From NCBI GenBank assembly GCA_002286855.1, contig NRSV01000004.1:587213-651212 (forward strand): a DNA stretch of 64,000 nt, written 5' to 3'. Positions 44,337-55,304 of this stretch are shown in pieces (within the stretch, counting starts at the first letter, position 1; each line of letters opens with the position of its first letter). This DNA comes from Bipolaris cookei. Lineage: Eukaryota; Ascomycota; Dothideomycetes; Pleosporales; Pleosporaceae. Both the position numbers and the translations under genes were made by a program. The notes below the pieces were generated by a model that was not told the DNA's origin, ran no database searches, and saw only the letters and a program-made list of their open reading frames with translations.

Positions 44337-46527
44337 TCACTCAGACCCCTTTTCGTATTTGACGGGGTGGAAGAGCGTGTTGCGCATACACAACCGACCT
44401 GTGCCAGCCTCTTCCTCTGCCGCACCGCCCTTGTCGTTTTCGCGCGAGCCGAGCCACCTTCGCCACCACTCGGATGAGAAAGCAGCGTTGTAGTAGAAGC
44501 TATTGCCCAGTTGGTTATGCTCACCCCAGCCAAAGACGCTGTCAGTGGGCTTCGGGGGTCGGTTGAAGGTTCCCTCGAGAATCTCAAGAGGCCAGTTGTG
44601 GTCAAAGTACACGGGGTGTGCGGCATAGACAGCCTTGAGTCCATGGTGGAAGGCAACGGTCGGTGGCCACATTTCGGGGAACATGTGGTGCTTCATCAGA
44701 TATGTTTCGCGGTGCATGAGGTCCAAGAGGCGCTTTGACAGACGCGAGACGGTGATAATAGCGCAGCGTCGCGGGGGTTCTGGAAGCTCGAGATCGTAGC
44801 CGGTAACGTCGTCGCGGAACACCCAGTTGGTCTTTGCCGGGTCGAAGATGGGGTTGAAAGTGATGATGTCGGCTTCTTCACCAACACCCCACTCGTAATT
44901 ATCCTGGAGATAGGAGTGGGGTGGCTCGACCTCTGGAGGGCTGGGAAGCATACCAGTGTTGGGGAACTTGGGAGGACCCCAAACTGGCTTCTCGTCGCTG
45001 TTGTAGAGCTCCTCTTCGACCATTTCGGTGAAGTTCTTCCATGATCCGTGGAGCTCGGGAATGTAGTAGCGAGACGAGCGCTCCCACAGGCCCTTGCGAG
45101 GCTGCTTCTTGGCCCACTCGCCAATCTTGTTGTGGAACTCGTAGTAGTGACCACTTAGGCGAAGATCCATCTCCCAGTTCCAGTAAAAGTCGTACTCTGG
45201 GCGGGCTTGGGCGAACCACTGCATGGCAAAATGGGCACTTCGGTAGACAGAGTGGACAGGAGCTTTAGCGTGGTTGTATACGTTGTTTGGGAATGGCTCA
45301 GGGTAGTACATGCGCATTTGCTGCTCGGACCACAGGGTCGCCATGCCCCAAAACTCCTTGGGGAGGTTGTCCTCGATGACCTTTTGGTAAATCTCCTCAG
45401 ATGACCAAATGGGCAGGCTGTCGTCCTTGACGTGGAGCAGGAAGTGAACATCGTACTCGCCTCCAGACTTGAGGGCAAGTTCGTTGATCATGGCTCGCAG
45501 GGTGAGGATCTGGTAGTCGCTGTACTTGTAGCCGGTCCAGGTACGGAGAACGTAGGCGTGGCGAGGCACCTTCTTCTTTGCGGGTGCAGACTCGTCGGTC
45601 TTGTTGTTCTTGAAGCGGTGGGCGTTCTTTTCGCGGCAGCGCTTCATGGCAGAAGCCCAGTTGACCTTGCGGTAATCAACCTTCTTCTCCCAGCTCCAGA
45701 TCTTGTCGGCGCCAGCCTTCTCAGACTTGCCGTCCATTTCAAGACCGCCCTCGTCGCGAGAGTAGGAGTAGCCGTAGGGACCGAAGCGACCGAAGCGATC
45801 AAAGCACTTCTTGTCGTCGAAACCGATTTCCTCGTAGGAGCCAAAGAAGGGAGCAGTCATGTTCTGGGGAATACCGGGGTAGGCGTAGATGTCGGGCAAG
45901 TCGACCTTTTCGTCCTCGTCAAGGTAGCAAGTCTTGACCTCGTCGTGATCCTTGAGATACTGGGGCGAGTCGAACTTGTAAGGGTCAAAGGGTACAGGGT
46001 CCATTGGCGGCTCATTGTTTTCCTTGGACATGTGCGGCCACTTTGGCTTGACATTGTCCTCGGGATTTGGGCTTTGTGAGTATTTGACATAGTCCTGTTC
46101 GGACACCCAGTCGCCAAAGGGGACGAGAGTGCGAACACCGTTGAAGAAGCCATTGAGGCTAAGAGGTCAGCAGGCAGCTAGAGGATTAGGAAGACAGTGA
46201 TGCTTACCGAGGATAGTGCTCCCAGTGATATTGCTTGCGCTCATCGCCCTTGTGAGGCTGAGCGTGCCACCGGTGTCTCCTGTAGACGCCAGTGCCAATC
46301 ATGGAGAAGACGAGTATTACAGTGACGGCGAGGGTAATGAGACGTGCAAAAGACAGACGGGGCCGCTGAATGCGGCTGGCCCAGGCGGGCTGGCTATACT
46401 TCTTGCCCCATGACTTTGTGCTGAAGAGGGGCAGTGGGGAGGAGCCCTGACTGTCCTGGCCGGGGAGCTTTTCGTAGTTGAAGCGCGTTCGGATGAAGAG
46501 CTTGCCTGGGTTGAATCGCGACGCCAT
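44337..46527 (-). CDS. DUF3405 type II membrane protein
   Basis: Two exons: 46527-46208 and 46158-44337, giving 713 residues. A cytosolic basic N-terminus is followed by one membrane segment (LITLAVTVILVFSMIGTGVY, about residues 62-81), typical of Golgi type II enzymes. The lumenal domain has the DUF3405 hallmarks HAYVLRTWTGYKYSD, MYYPEPFPNN, YDFYWNWEMDLRLSGHYYEF and SKRLLDLMH. This fold is glycosyltransferase-like, and the WEMDLR acidic motif may bind metal and nucleotide sugar (inference); no activity is established to my knowledge. Upstream lie GGCGA and TTG repeats. A plus-strand open frame (45432-46079) is a shadow. Confidence 0.88.
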
Positions 46528-46584
46528 TGCGAAGGATCAAGGTGTGAGTGTGCTGTGGAGCGTGTGAGGGTGCCTATCGCATCT

Positions 46585-46622
46585 GAGGCGAGGCAAAGCG
46601 AGGCGAGGCGAGGCGAGGCGAG
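46585..46622. repeat. GGCGA tandem repeat
   Basis: About six GGCGA units, two imperfect, some 60-95 bases upstream of the DUF3405 start codon, so in its 5' UTR or core promoter. Confidence 0.8.
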
Positions 46623-46638
46623 ATGGTCCGGAAGGGGT

Positions 46639-46679
46639 TAGTGGTGTTGGTGTTGGTGTTAGTGTTGTTGTTGTTGTTG
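46639..46679. repeat. TTG/TTGGTG trinucleotide repeat
   Basis: Tandem GTTGGT units followed by GTT units, in the upstream region of the DUF3405 gene. Confidence 0.8.
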
Positions 46680-48620
46680 CTCCTGGATGCTGCAACTACG
46701 AGTCGGACAGATACTCGGCCCGGCGAGCAGCAGGCAGAGGGAATGGGGGAGGGGAGGGGATGCAGCTGAGACGGCAGCGGAGAGTGAAACGAGTGACGGT
46801 CCTGGCTGTGGGAAGAGAGGCAGAGACTGAAGGACAAAGCTGCGCTCTGGAGGCGTTGGAGGAGAGACGGCGGGCTGAGGAGAGCAGAGCAGGAGCGACC
46901 CTTTTCCCTTTCCGTTGCTGCTTGCGGAGGCTACTACGCTAGTTCGCAAGGGGCAAGCACCTGCACTGCACCTGCCTTGCACTGAATTCTGGAGCGGCGA
47001 AAAGATCGGCTAGTGCGCCGGCGGAACGCGAGGCCGCCCAAGTCGCGCCGCCTTGAGGATGGACGATGATGACACGAATGACTGCTTATATGTCACATAT
47101 ATAGTATACAGGAAGTAGCAGCAGTCCATGTTGTTGCCGTAGCTGCTGCTGTTGCTGCTCCTCACCAACCACCCTCGCAACCTGGTGGTGGTGTTGGGCC
47201 ATTGGCAGGATCCAGGCCGCCACAAATCACACAGCGCCCAGCTATCAGAGCACTGTAGCGGGCGCTGCATACATCTCGAAGCGGCATAGGCTCAGCTCGC
47301 TGCGCAACCGCCAGTGCTCTTCCCGGCTCAACAACGTCGCCCCGACCCAGCCCATGGCCTGGCATGGAGAGGCAATTTTTTTTCTCGCAGGGTGACGTCG
47401 TGCCGCCCACGACTGCAGGATCGGCGCTTTGTCGACGACGGCGCATCTGCATCATGGACGAGAGAGCCGTGGTGGGCGGGTCGGCGTGCAACAGGGCGCC
47501 TGTCTCCATGCTGCCCTTGCCCTTGGCGTCTCCCCCTGGGCCGCGCGTTCACTGCCGCCACCTCGCCTTTCCGCACCGCCGCTCCGCTCAGCACAGCACG
47601 GCCTAAAAATAATCCCTCGCTGCAGCGCCCGTTAGCTACTTGTCCGAGGCGTGGTGTCTGCTGGTAGAGTATAGGGCCAAGAGGGAGCCAAGCCGACTGA
47701 AGATAAGCTGTCGCTTTGGCACAGTATTCCTGCATCCAACAACCATTGCCCTCGCAGGCAGGCTGGTGAAGCTGCCGTCGCATCGCGTGCCAGAACAAGC
47801 TGTCTGCCAACCTCAGGCAATGCCTTCACCTTGACCCAGCTTCGGCCCCCTTCCGACATACCCCCGCCCTTCCAATACTTCTTTGCTTGCTGCATGACTG
47901 TCTGCTGTCCACACAACGTGACATGACGTTAGGCATGGCCAGGGGTGGGGCCCGTCTGAAAATCGCCCTTGCTCGCTCAAGCCTCTGCCCGCCGTTTCCA
48001 ACCACGAAGGCGCGCCAGTCAGCCTTGTTTCCCACCAAGCTTACTATCCCCTTAGCAAAACACCGCATGAGCCGGCCGCCTGAAGCCAAGCCAGCAACAG
48101 CCTGCGGCCCTTTGCCTTTTCAAAGCGCCGACGCCGTTTGCCATCGCATCTGCTTTCAATGTCCCCCTGGCCTCAATAGACTATACCTCGTTTCGCAATA
48201 AACCTGCTGCCGCCTGCTGTTTTGAGCTGAGCCGCATGCCATGTCAATACTTCTTCTTCATAGCCTCCATCCCCCGATTCTTGGCCATCCATGGTACCCT
48301 CGCAGCCAATAAAACACTAGTCATAGACACTATCAGTACTTACATGCACACGTTCTCATTCCATAAACATGCGTTGCGCAAAGATAGACGACAGCTCCCC
48401 CAGATGCTTGCAAGAACAGCATGCACTTACTCCAGAGTATGCCCAGCTGTTTGATATGCATGCCCATGCGCTGCAGAGTTGCGCGGCCTCTTGCGCGTGC
48501 ATGCTCGACTGGGCCCCAGTTTCCATAGGAACTGGTGGGGATCTGAAGCCCAATTGGCCTTGTTGCTCTACACTCAAAACCTCAAACACGCGAGGCGTCA
48601 CAACTAGCCGGCTGCATGGT

Positions 48621-48663
48621 ACCACCACCACCACCTCCTCCTCCTCCTCCTCCTCCTCCTCCT
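48621..48663. repeat. ACC then TCC trinucleotide repeat
   Basis: Five ACC units followed directly by about nine CTC units, about 540 bases upstream of the PheRS alpha gene. Confidence 0.85.
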
Positions 48664-49199
48664 GCAGTCCGTCTACTGCAACGCTATTGACAACCATACT
48701 ATCCCGTCTTCACACAGGGCGGGGTATACTTCCTACGACACTTCAATGTTGTCGTGAAAAAAAACAAAACCACAATCTAGTGTCTTCAGATCTTTTCAGA
48801 ATGGTCAAGTTTCGTGCCTGCAGCGAGTACTATAGTCTGCTCTCCACTAGCCATATGTCGGGGCTTCCTATCTAGCACTACAGATTCGGAAACATCATCC
48901 AGCTCAACTTGGCAGTCGATGGTGAGCTAGCCACCAACAATACCAGTCCAAAAAAGAGACCAAATAGCCATTATGAATCACGTGCATCATAGTCCATGTT
49001 TGATGCTTACACACGTGCGATTGATTCTCTCCATATTAAGTCAGAGTACTGCGCGCCGCCAGTGAGCCAATCAAAGCCGCCCCAGCTCCGAACGGGCCTT
49101 CAAATCTCCGACTTGTTTCCACTTTCGACTCATCGCAAGTAACCCCACGTTATACGACTCGACCCGACCCCAATACCAAACCGCTGCACACTCGCAAAC

Positions 49200-50975
49200 A
49201 TGCCAGGAACACGGGGCCCAGTGCCAGTGCCGCTCGAAACAAAAGGCCAAAACCTCACCCAAGACATCCTCGACCTTCTCGACACAAAAGAGCCCCTCCG
49301 CACAGATGAAGACTTCCCCGCAATCTCCCAGGCCGAAATCAAGGCCGCACTCGACAGGCTAGCTAGCAGATCCATGGTCGAATACAAATCACTAGACTCG
49401 GAAAAGGTCGTCCTCACACCCGAATCCGAGGGCATAGTCGCAGAGGGAAGCCACGAATTCAAGGTTTGGAAGTTGGTCAAAGAGAGGGGCAGCGTCCCAA
49501 TTGCTGAACTACCGGTACGTGCAGGATGCACTATGAATTAGCGACATGCGATTGACAAGAGACATAGACCATCTTCGGAAAGGAAGTCGCTAGCGTTGGA
49601 CAGGGCAATGGCTTCAAGAACAAGTGGATCAAGAAAGACGGAGACAACCTAGTCCTCATCCAGACCGAAGAACCCGCAGATACCACCCGCCAATTACTGC
49701 AGGACATCAAAGACACGCAGTCGCTCGACGACTCAAAGCTCCTTGCCCAGCTAAAAAAGAAGAAGCTTGTGACTGTTACCAAGGTCATCACATACACCAT
49801 CACAAAGGGTCCAAAGTATGCAAAGGAAATCCCCGTAGAGCATACCGACCTGACAGCCGAGCTGCTTGCAAATGACGCGTGGAAGACTGCAAACTTCAAA
49901 CCATACAACTTTGCCGCACTCGGAGCAAACCAAGATGCGGGTGCATTACATCCTCTGAATAAGGTCCGACAGGAGTTCCGCAACATTTTCTTCTCACAGG
50001 GTTTCGTCGAGATGCCAACAGGACAGTAAGTTTCCGAGTCTGAGCTAAGCATACAACCAACTGACATTATTAGCTTCGTCGACACAGGCTTCTGGAACTT
50101 TGATGCCCTTTTCGTACCCCAGCAACATCCCGCGCGCGACATGCAAGACACTTTCTTCGTCTCATATCCACCAAAAGCCGACAAGCCGCGATTAGACACT
50201 GCAAACGAAGCAACCATGGAACGCATGGAGGCTGGATCAAAACGTCTCTTCTCTACACCGGAGAGCGAGAAGCGAGAAAAGAAGCCACGAGACTTTGAGC
50301 AGTACTGGCAAGATGTCAAAAAGGTACATCAAGAAGGTGCTTTTGGTTCAATAGGATGTAAGTCGGATGTTCCTTAGTTCATGACCCGGAATCTGCATAC
50401 TGACAATTCCAGACCGATACCCATGGGAAGAAGACGAATCTCTCCGCCTTGTCCTCCGTACGCATACCACCGCAGTCTCGACTTGGGCCCTCCACCGCCT
50501 TGCAGAAGACCCCCGTCCTGCACGCTACTTCTCCATCGATCGCGTCTTCCGTAACGAAACCGTCGATGCTACCCATTTGGCCGAGTTCCACCAGATTGAA
50601 GGTGTCATTGCCGACTTTGGTCTCACCCTTGGCGGCCTCCAGCGTTTCCTCGAGGACTTTTTTGGCAATATGGGCATTACCAACCTGCGCTTCAAGCCCG
50701 CCTACAACCCCTACACCGAGCCTTCTATGGAGGTATTCGGCTACCACGCTGGTCTGAAGAAGTGGCTCGAGATTGGCAACTCAGGCATGTTCAGGCCGGA
50801 GATGTTGGAGCCCATGGGCCTGCCCAAGGATATGCGCGTATATGGATTCGGACTTTCGCTCGAGAGGCCAACCATGATGAAGTATGGCGTCAGTAATATC
50901 AGAGAGTTGTTGGGTCACAAGGTCGACTTGAGCTGGATTCGGGAACAGCCGGCTGTGCGCTTTGACAAGGAGTAG
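49200..50975 (+). CDS. FRS2: Cytosolic phenylalanyl-tRNA synthetase alpha subunit
   Basis: Four exons: 49200-49514, 49568-50025, 50074-50357 and 50413-50975, giving 539 residues. The N-terminal part has winged-helix DNA-binding-type folds (HEFKVWKLVKERGSVPIAEL), as in eukaryotic alpha subunits. The class II catalytic core has HPLNKVRQEFRNIFFSQGF, HFVDTGFWNFDALFVPQQHP, motif 2 SIDRVFRNETVDATHLAEFH and motif 3 GFGLSLERPTMMKYG. It pairs with the beta subunit to charge tRNA-Phe. All intron phases agree. Convergent with the Tim17-like gene. Confidence 0.96.
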
Positions 50976-51353
50976 GGCGTGGACAAGATGGACCTTTTGC
51001 TTGATTTGTTACGATAGGACACGGACACAGCCTACGCTACGGAGCTGTGATTTTAGTCTGCCATGGAAATGATATCCAAAAGAGGCGCCGAGCGCTTTAA
51101 AATGAAAAGTAGACTATTCTCTGTACTGTTTGGTTGTTTTGAGTATGATTGTGCCACGAGACCAGTATCGCTTGATCCCAGAGATATTTTACTGGGCGCC
51201 GGTCATTCCAGACTCATGGTCCTGCCTCTATCTCCGGCTTGCTTTGCGCCGTGTCCGCCGATTTTGTATACACCGTTAGCTCCTCTTGCGTAGCTTCAAC
51301 CCCAGTATATGTATACGGTATTTGGTTCTGCGGATCCACATAACGCACGATCC
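50976..51353. other. Intergenic, convergent 3' ends
   Basis: This 378-base gap holds two 3' UTRs. No gene is seen. Confidence 0.5.
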
Positions 51354-52064
51354 TCAATCCTTCTCCAAACTCATCCTAACCTCCTCCTCAATCCTCCTGT
51401 TTCTCGCCCCCCTATAAATCCAACTCTCACTCTCCCTTCCACCACCCCACCTCGCCTTCGCCCAAACCAGCCCATCCTGCCCCAACCCAAACCCCAATCC
51501 AACCAACAACCCCAACCGAATCGTCCTCGCAGCCGTCGAAACCGGAAACTGATGCCACGCACTCCACACACCCCCCGTCACCATCCCCGCCAACGCACTA
51601 CTAACAAAATCCCTACTCCCACTCACCCCCCTCTCCACCCTCTTCAAATCCAACTCATCCACGCCCTCCATCTCTTCCATCGTTCTCCCGGCCCTCCATG
51701 TGCCCCGAAAAACATCCAGACTCTCTTCCACCACAAAGAAAAGCATACTCCACGTCGCTATATACGTTCCTTTTCTGAGGCCTTCGACAATGCCGTAGCG
51801 CCATTTGTAGTAGTTTTTGGATTTGTGGTAGAGATACCAGCCCGGGTTGGAGATGGGGAGGCGGTGCGCGTTTTCGGCGCGGAAGCGCAGAGAGGCCATG
51901 TGGCCTGCGTTGAGCGAGCCTAGGGTGAAGCCCGAGAGGAAGGAGAGGGTTGTGGTTAGGAGGAGGCGGCGGTCGAAGGGCATATCGAGGCGGGGTGAGG
52001 TGGGGTAGGGATTTTTATGAGGAGGCGGCGGGGTTGAGTCGGGTTCTGGGGTTGGAGAAGCCAT
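51354..52064 (-). CDS. Tim17-like small-repeat membrane protein
   Basis: One exon, 236 residues. A Pro-rich N-terminus (PTPEPDSTPPPPHKNPYPT) precedes hydrophobic segments with Gly spacing: LLLTTTLSFLSGFTLGSLNAG, YIATWSMLFFVVEESLDVF, SSALAGMVTGGVWSAW and IRLGLLVGLGFGLGQDG. The Gly-x-x-x-Gly helices and the RYGIVEGLRKGTYI stretch resemble the Tim17/22/23/Pmp24 superfamily of mitochondrial and peroxisomal membrane proteins. I am fairly sure of the superfamily, not of the location or role. It shares a 479-bp divergent upstream region with the next gene. Confidence 0.68.
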   Translation of the reverse strand: MASPTPEPDSTPPPPHKNPYPTSPRLDMPFDRRLLLTTTLSFLSGFTLGSLNAGHMASLRFRAENAHRLPISNPGWYLYHKSKNYYKWRYGIVEGLRKGTYIATWSMLFFVVEESLDVFRGTWRAGRTMEEMEGVDELDLKRVERGVSGSRDFVSSALAGMVTGGVWSAWHQFPVSTAARTIRLGLLVGLGFGLGQDGLVWAKARWGGGRESESWIYRGARNRRIEEEVRMSLEKD

Positions 52065-52543
52065 TGTGTGGTGTATAGTCTTGTGGTGCCTGGTGGGCGT
52101 GGTAGGTGGTTGTTAGGTTTGCGACTCTTGTGGATAAGGTTTGCGGTAGATGCGGAGGTGGTGCGGAGGTGATGGACGGTGCGATAGTGTGCGGGCCGCG
52201 AGATAGAGACTTTCAGCAGTACGACTGTATTGACTTTACGATTTGGCGTAGTGAAGGATGAGTTTATTGGCTCGGTAATTGGCCGCTCAATTGCGAAGAG
52301 GTAAGTAAGTGAAAGGTCAGCTCCGCGCGCGCAAAGTCCCGCGAATTCAAAATTGCCAAGACGCTCTGCCGTATGACATCGTGTTACGCGTCTCCCTTTG
52401 TTCCCCGCGTAACCCCTCCACAACTCTACAATACCACCTTTACCACCCTCCCATAAACCAGACATCCCGATCTCACACACGCCCAACTTCTCACTGCCAT
52501 TCTTCCTTGCATCAATTCGCCCACCTCACAACCGCACACAAAA
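52065..52543. promoter_or_regulatory. Shared divergent upstream region
   Basis: These 479 bases separate the start codons of the Tim17-like gene (minus) and the conserved hypothetical (plus). No TATA box is obvious; the sequence is mixed CT-rich. Confidence 0.45.
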
Positions 52544-53116
52544 ATGACCACGCCCACCCCCCAAACCTGGACCCTTCGCCTAAAATCCCACAAAACAACC
52601 GTCCTCCTACACATTGACCCCTTACACACCTTCGACACCATAAAATCCGCCCTCTACGACGCGCTCCAGCAAACCGAACTCCGCCACCCAGACACCGGTG
52701 CCTCAATCCCTCTTCCACCCTCGTCATCAGACATCCAGCTCGGCCGCCCGCTCAACATCAACGACGCGCACGAGGGCTTTAAGCTCGGGGAGTGGGAATA
52801 CAATTCTATCGACGAAGAGGAAGTAGAGGGCAAGGGCAAGGGAAAAGCGAAAGCTGCGGCACCTGGTGGCAAGGGGGCGGCAAGTGCGAAACAATGTCCT
52901 AAAGGTGCGGGATTGAAAGATGGGGCTGTGTTGGCGTTTCGCTGGGTGGGTGATGGGAATTGGGAGGGCGAGGATGAGGAGGAGGAAGAAGGTGGAGAGG
53001 GTGGGGGAAGGGGAAGGGAGGGGGATATGTGGGGGATTAAGCTGGCGAGTTTCGAGGATGCGTATGGGGTTGAGAATGAGGGGGATGTTGGGGGTGGGAG
53101 GGAGTTTGAGGGGTGA
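52544..53116 (+). CDS. Conserved fungal hypothetical protein, acidic
   Basis: One exon, 190 residues. The first 65 residues look like a compact fold (WTLRLKSHKTTVLLHID, FDTIKSALYDALQQT), with a beta-strand and helix pattern reminiscent of ubiquitin-like domains. I recognise similar proteins in other fungi but know no function. The middle is Lys/Gly/Ala-rich (GKGKGKAKAAAPGGKGAA), followed by LKDGAVLAFRWVGDGNWEGE and a long Glu/Gly-rich acidic tail ending near FEDAYG. There is no signal or membrane segment. Start context is good (aaaATGa). Confidence 0.7.
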   Translation: MTTPTPQTWTLRLKSHKTTVLLHIDPLHTFDTIKSALYDALQQTELRHPDTGASIPLPPSSSDIQLGRPLNINDAHEGFKLGEWEYNSIDEEEVEGKGKGKAKAAAPGGKGAASAKQCPKGAGLKDGAVLAFRWVGDGNWEGEDEEEEEGGEGGGRGREGDMWGIKLASFEDAYGVENEGDVGGGREFEG

Positions 53117-54074
53117 GTGTGGGGAGCTTAATTGGACGGAATTGATTATATAGGTAATGTGTGGGAAGTATGAGGGGTGGGTTATTGAGGAAAAGATAGT
53201 TGACCGGGTGTCCCCTCTTATCCAAAGCGGATATCGAGGGGTGCGGCGCCCAAGGTAGTTCCCGAGGAGCAGCGATACTAGATTCTGACTAGAGCGGGTA
53301 TGCCTTTGCAAGACGCGGAGTAGATGAATTATCCAAGTGGATAGCACAGGCGACATGGAAGAGTGTTGCTTAGCCATTGCGTGTAGGATACCAGAGATAG
53401 ATGGGGAAAATACCCAATCGCGTTTCAAGTAGTCAATGAATACCATCTGACTTGCTTTCTTTGTATAAACGCATTCTACTCCGTGTGATTTTTCAAAAAA
53501 AAAGAAAGAAAGTAGTTATTTTGTAAAGATGAACTTCACACACACACCTCAACCTTGTCACCCGCTACGAATAACAACAAAACAAGACAAAACCACCAAC
53601 CTCTTCACCCCACCCAAAACGAAAGCAATGCGTCAGGCAACCACGAATATTTTTGCTCTAGCTGCTATTGAAATAACAAATGATGGCAAGAAACAAGTCG
53701 CAAAAGTCATTGCGCCCGGTGTTAACTAGCCTACTAAACGGAGATAACCGTAAACACCAGGTAGAAACGCCTAAGCTCGGAGCCGAGCATACAGGTCGGA
53801 GAAGATAAGGATGTCCGAGGTAGTGGGTTTACGGCGCAATGACTGAGATGGTATTGGTTCGATTTACTTGTAGATAGGTTGATTGTATCTTTTCTGGGGG
53901 TAGGATCTTGATAAATCCGGTGTGTGTTTACCATGGAGCTACATACGCCATTTCCTTATATATTTATATAAAGAACGAGGAACGAAGACCAAGAAGTCTG
54001 TATATCCCCAGCATCACTACTCTGTACTTCCAGTCTAACCGTCTAAACACAACAAAACATACCCGAAAAGAAAA
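53117..54074. other. Intergenic, tandem plus-strand genes
   Basis: A 958-base gap. A TATA box for the NmrA-like gene lies at 53965-53973. The long open frame starting at 53908 is a 5' extension in the wrong frame for the NmrA N-terminus. No other gene is seen. Confidence 0.5.
53965..53973 (+). promoter_or_regulatory. TATA box of the NmrA-like gene
   Basis: TATATAAAG lies about 102 bases before the ATG at 54075, with a CT-rich leader between. It supports this start over the in-frame ATG at 53908, which lies upstream of the box. Confidence 0.55.
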
Positions 54075-55032
54075 ATGTCGAACCCCATCCTCGCCATCCT
54101 CCCTGCAACAAGCAACCAAGGCCTCTCCCTCGCCACGCACATGCTCTCCTCCCCCTCCCTCTCCAGCCGGTACACCATCCGCGCCCTCGCCCGTAACATT
54201 CACCACCCAAGCATGCAGGTCCTCTCAGGCCCAGGGCGCCCAGATAGCCTACGCCGACATGTCCCTCGCCTCCTCCCTCCCCGCCGCCCTCGCCGGGGTA
54301 TCCCACCTCTTCCTCAACACTCCCACAACCCCAATCTACAGCCTCACCCGCGCGACCGAAACCCAGCAGGTCAAAAACGTCTGCGACGCCGCCATCAAGG
54401 CGGGCGTCAGGTACATTGTGTTTAGCTCGATGTCGCACCCGACCTCCCTCTCTTTGGGCGCGCTGCGCAACGTGCATCACTTCGACGTGAAAGCCGAGTG
54501 CGAACTCTATATTCGCCGGCTACCAATCCACAGTGCGTTTGTGGCGCCGGGCTCGTTTATGCAGAATCTGACTGGTATGATGCGTCCTCGTCTTGCTACC
54601 GACTCCGAGAGAGGGGAAGAAAAGGGAGTGTATGTAATGCAAAATATTCTCCCCCCAGATACACGCGTGCCGTATATCGATATTACAGAAGTGGGCAAGT
54701 GGATCGGTGCTATCTTTGCAGATCCGGAACGTTTCGCGGGCAAGACGGTGTTGGCGGCGGAGGGCTTTTATACCCCAAGCCAGATTGCGCAGGTTGTGGC
54801 GAGGGTTACGGGGAGGGAGGTGAGGCATGTGAGGGTGAAGGATGAGGTTGCAAAGGGATGGTTTCCCAACGGGTTTAGAGAGCAGTTGTATGAGATGTAT
54901 GTGCTGTTTAGGGAGTATGGGTATTTTGGGGAGGGAGGGGAAGAGGAGGTGCGGTGGGCGAGGGAGCAGGTCGAAGGGGAGGTGACGGGATTGGAGGGGT
55001 TTTTGAGGAGGATAGAGTATAAGCTTGAGTGA
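54075..55032 (+). pseudogene. NmrA-like NAD(P)-binding protein with a +1 frameshift
   Basis: The N-terminus from the ATG at 54075 has the NmrA/atypical SDR nucleotide-binding turn (LAILPATSNQGLSLATHML) and IRALARNIHHPSM. The rest of the protein, in another frame, continues QGAQIAYADMSLASSLPAAL, HLFLNTPTTP, ECELYIRRLPI, SAFVAPGSFMQN and YIDITEVGKWIG, the family core. The frames meet at 54228-54229, where one extra G in a GG pair accounts for the break. The spacing leaves no room for an intron. About 318 residues would be encoded without it. NmrA-like proteins sense NAD(P) balance or act as reductases; function here is unknown. A sequencing error is a simple alternative to a pseudogene. Confidence 0.72.
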
Positions 55033-55304
55033 GAGAGGTACTAGAACTGGAGGTGTTGGAGAGATGTGTCAACGTGTAGAATAATTCTCATTTTTAGTAA
55101 TGCCAGTTTTTCTTTCTCTCTTCGTCCCAAGTTTGTTCTGAAAAGCTTTCGGTGTCCGCATATACTGCCCCCCCCCCTTTTTCATCTATCATACACGTCA
55201 AGCTTGTTCCCGAACGCCAAACTCCAGTTATTACGCCATATAGTTTGTACACTCACATAATACATAAACATACGCAACCATCAGCTACCACTTCGCTCAC
55301 CTAC

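Larger units (their letters stand above)
46528..49199. other. Long divergent intergenic region, repeat-rich
   Basis: A 2.7-kb gap between the starts of DUF3405 and PheRS alpha. It is GC-rich and contains three simple repeats. Many overlapping open frames are present on both strands, as expected from base composition; none has a domain, start context or splice support. Confidence 0.5.

Noticed and set aside
45432..46079. A 215-codon plus-strand frame antisense to DUF3405
   Set aside because: Low-complexity Val/Leu/Gly composition and full overlap with a conserved gene mark it as a shadow.
46930..49199. Many overlapping frames in the GC-rich 47-49 kb gap
   Set aside because: High GC content creates long open frames on both strands; none has family features.
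53908..54230. Upstream extension of the NmrA-like frame
   Set aside because: It begins before the TATA box and its residues are in the wrong frame for the nucleotide-binding turn, which lies in the frame starting at 54075.
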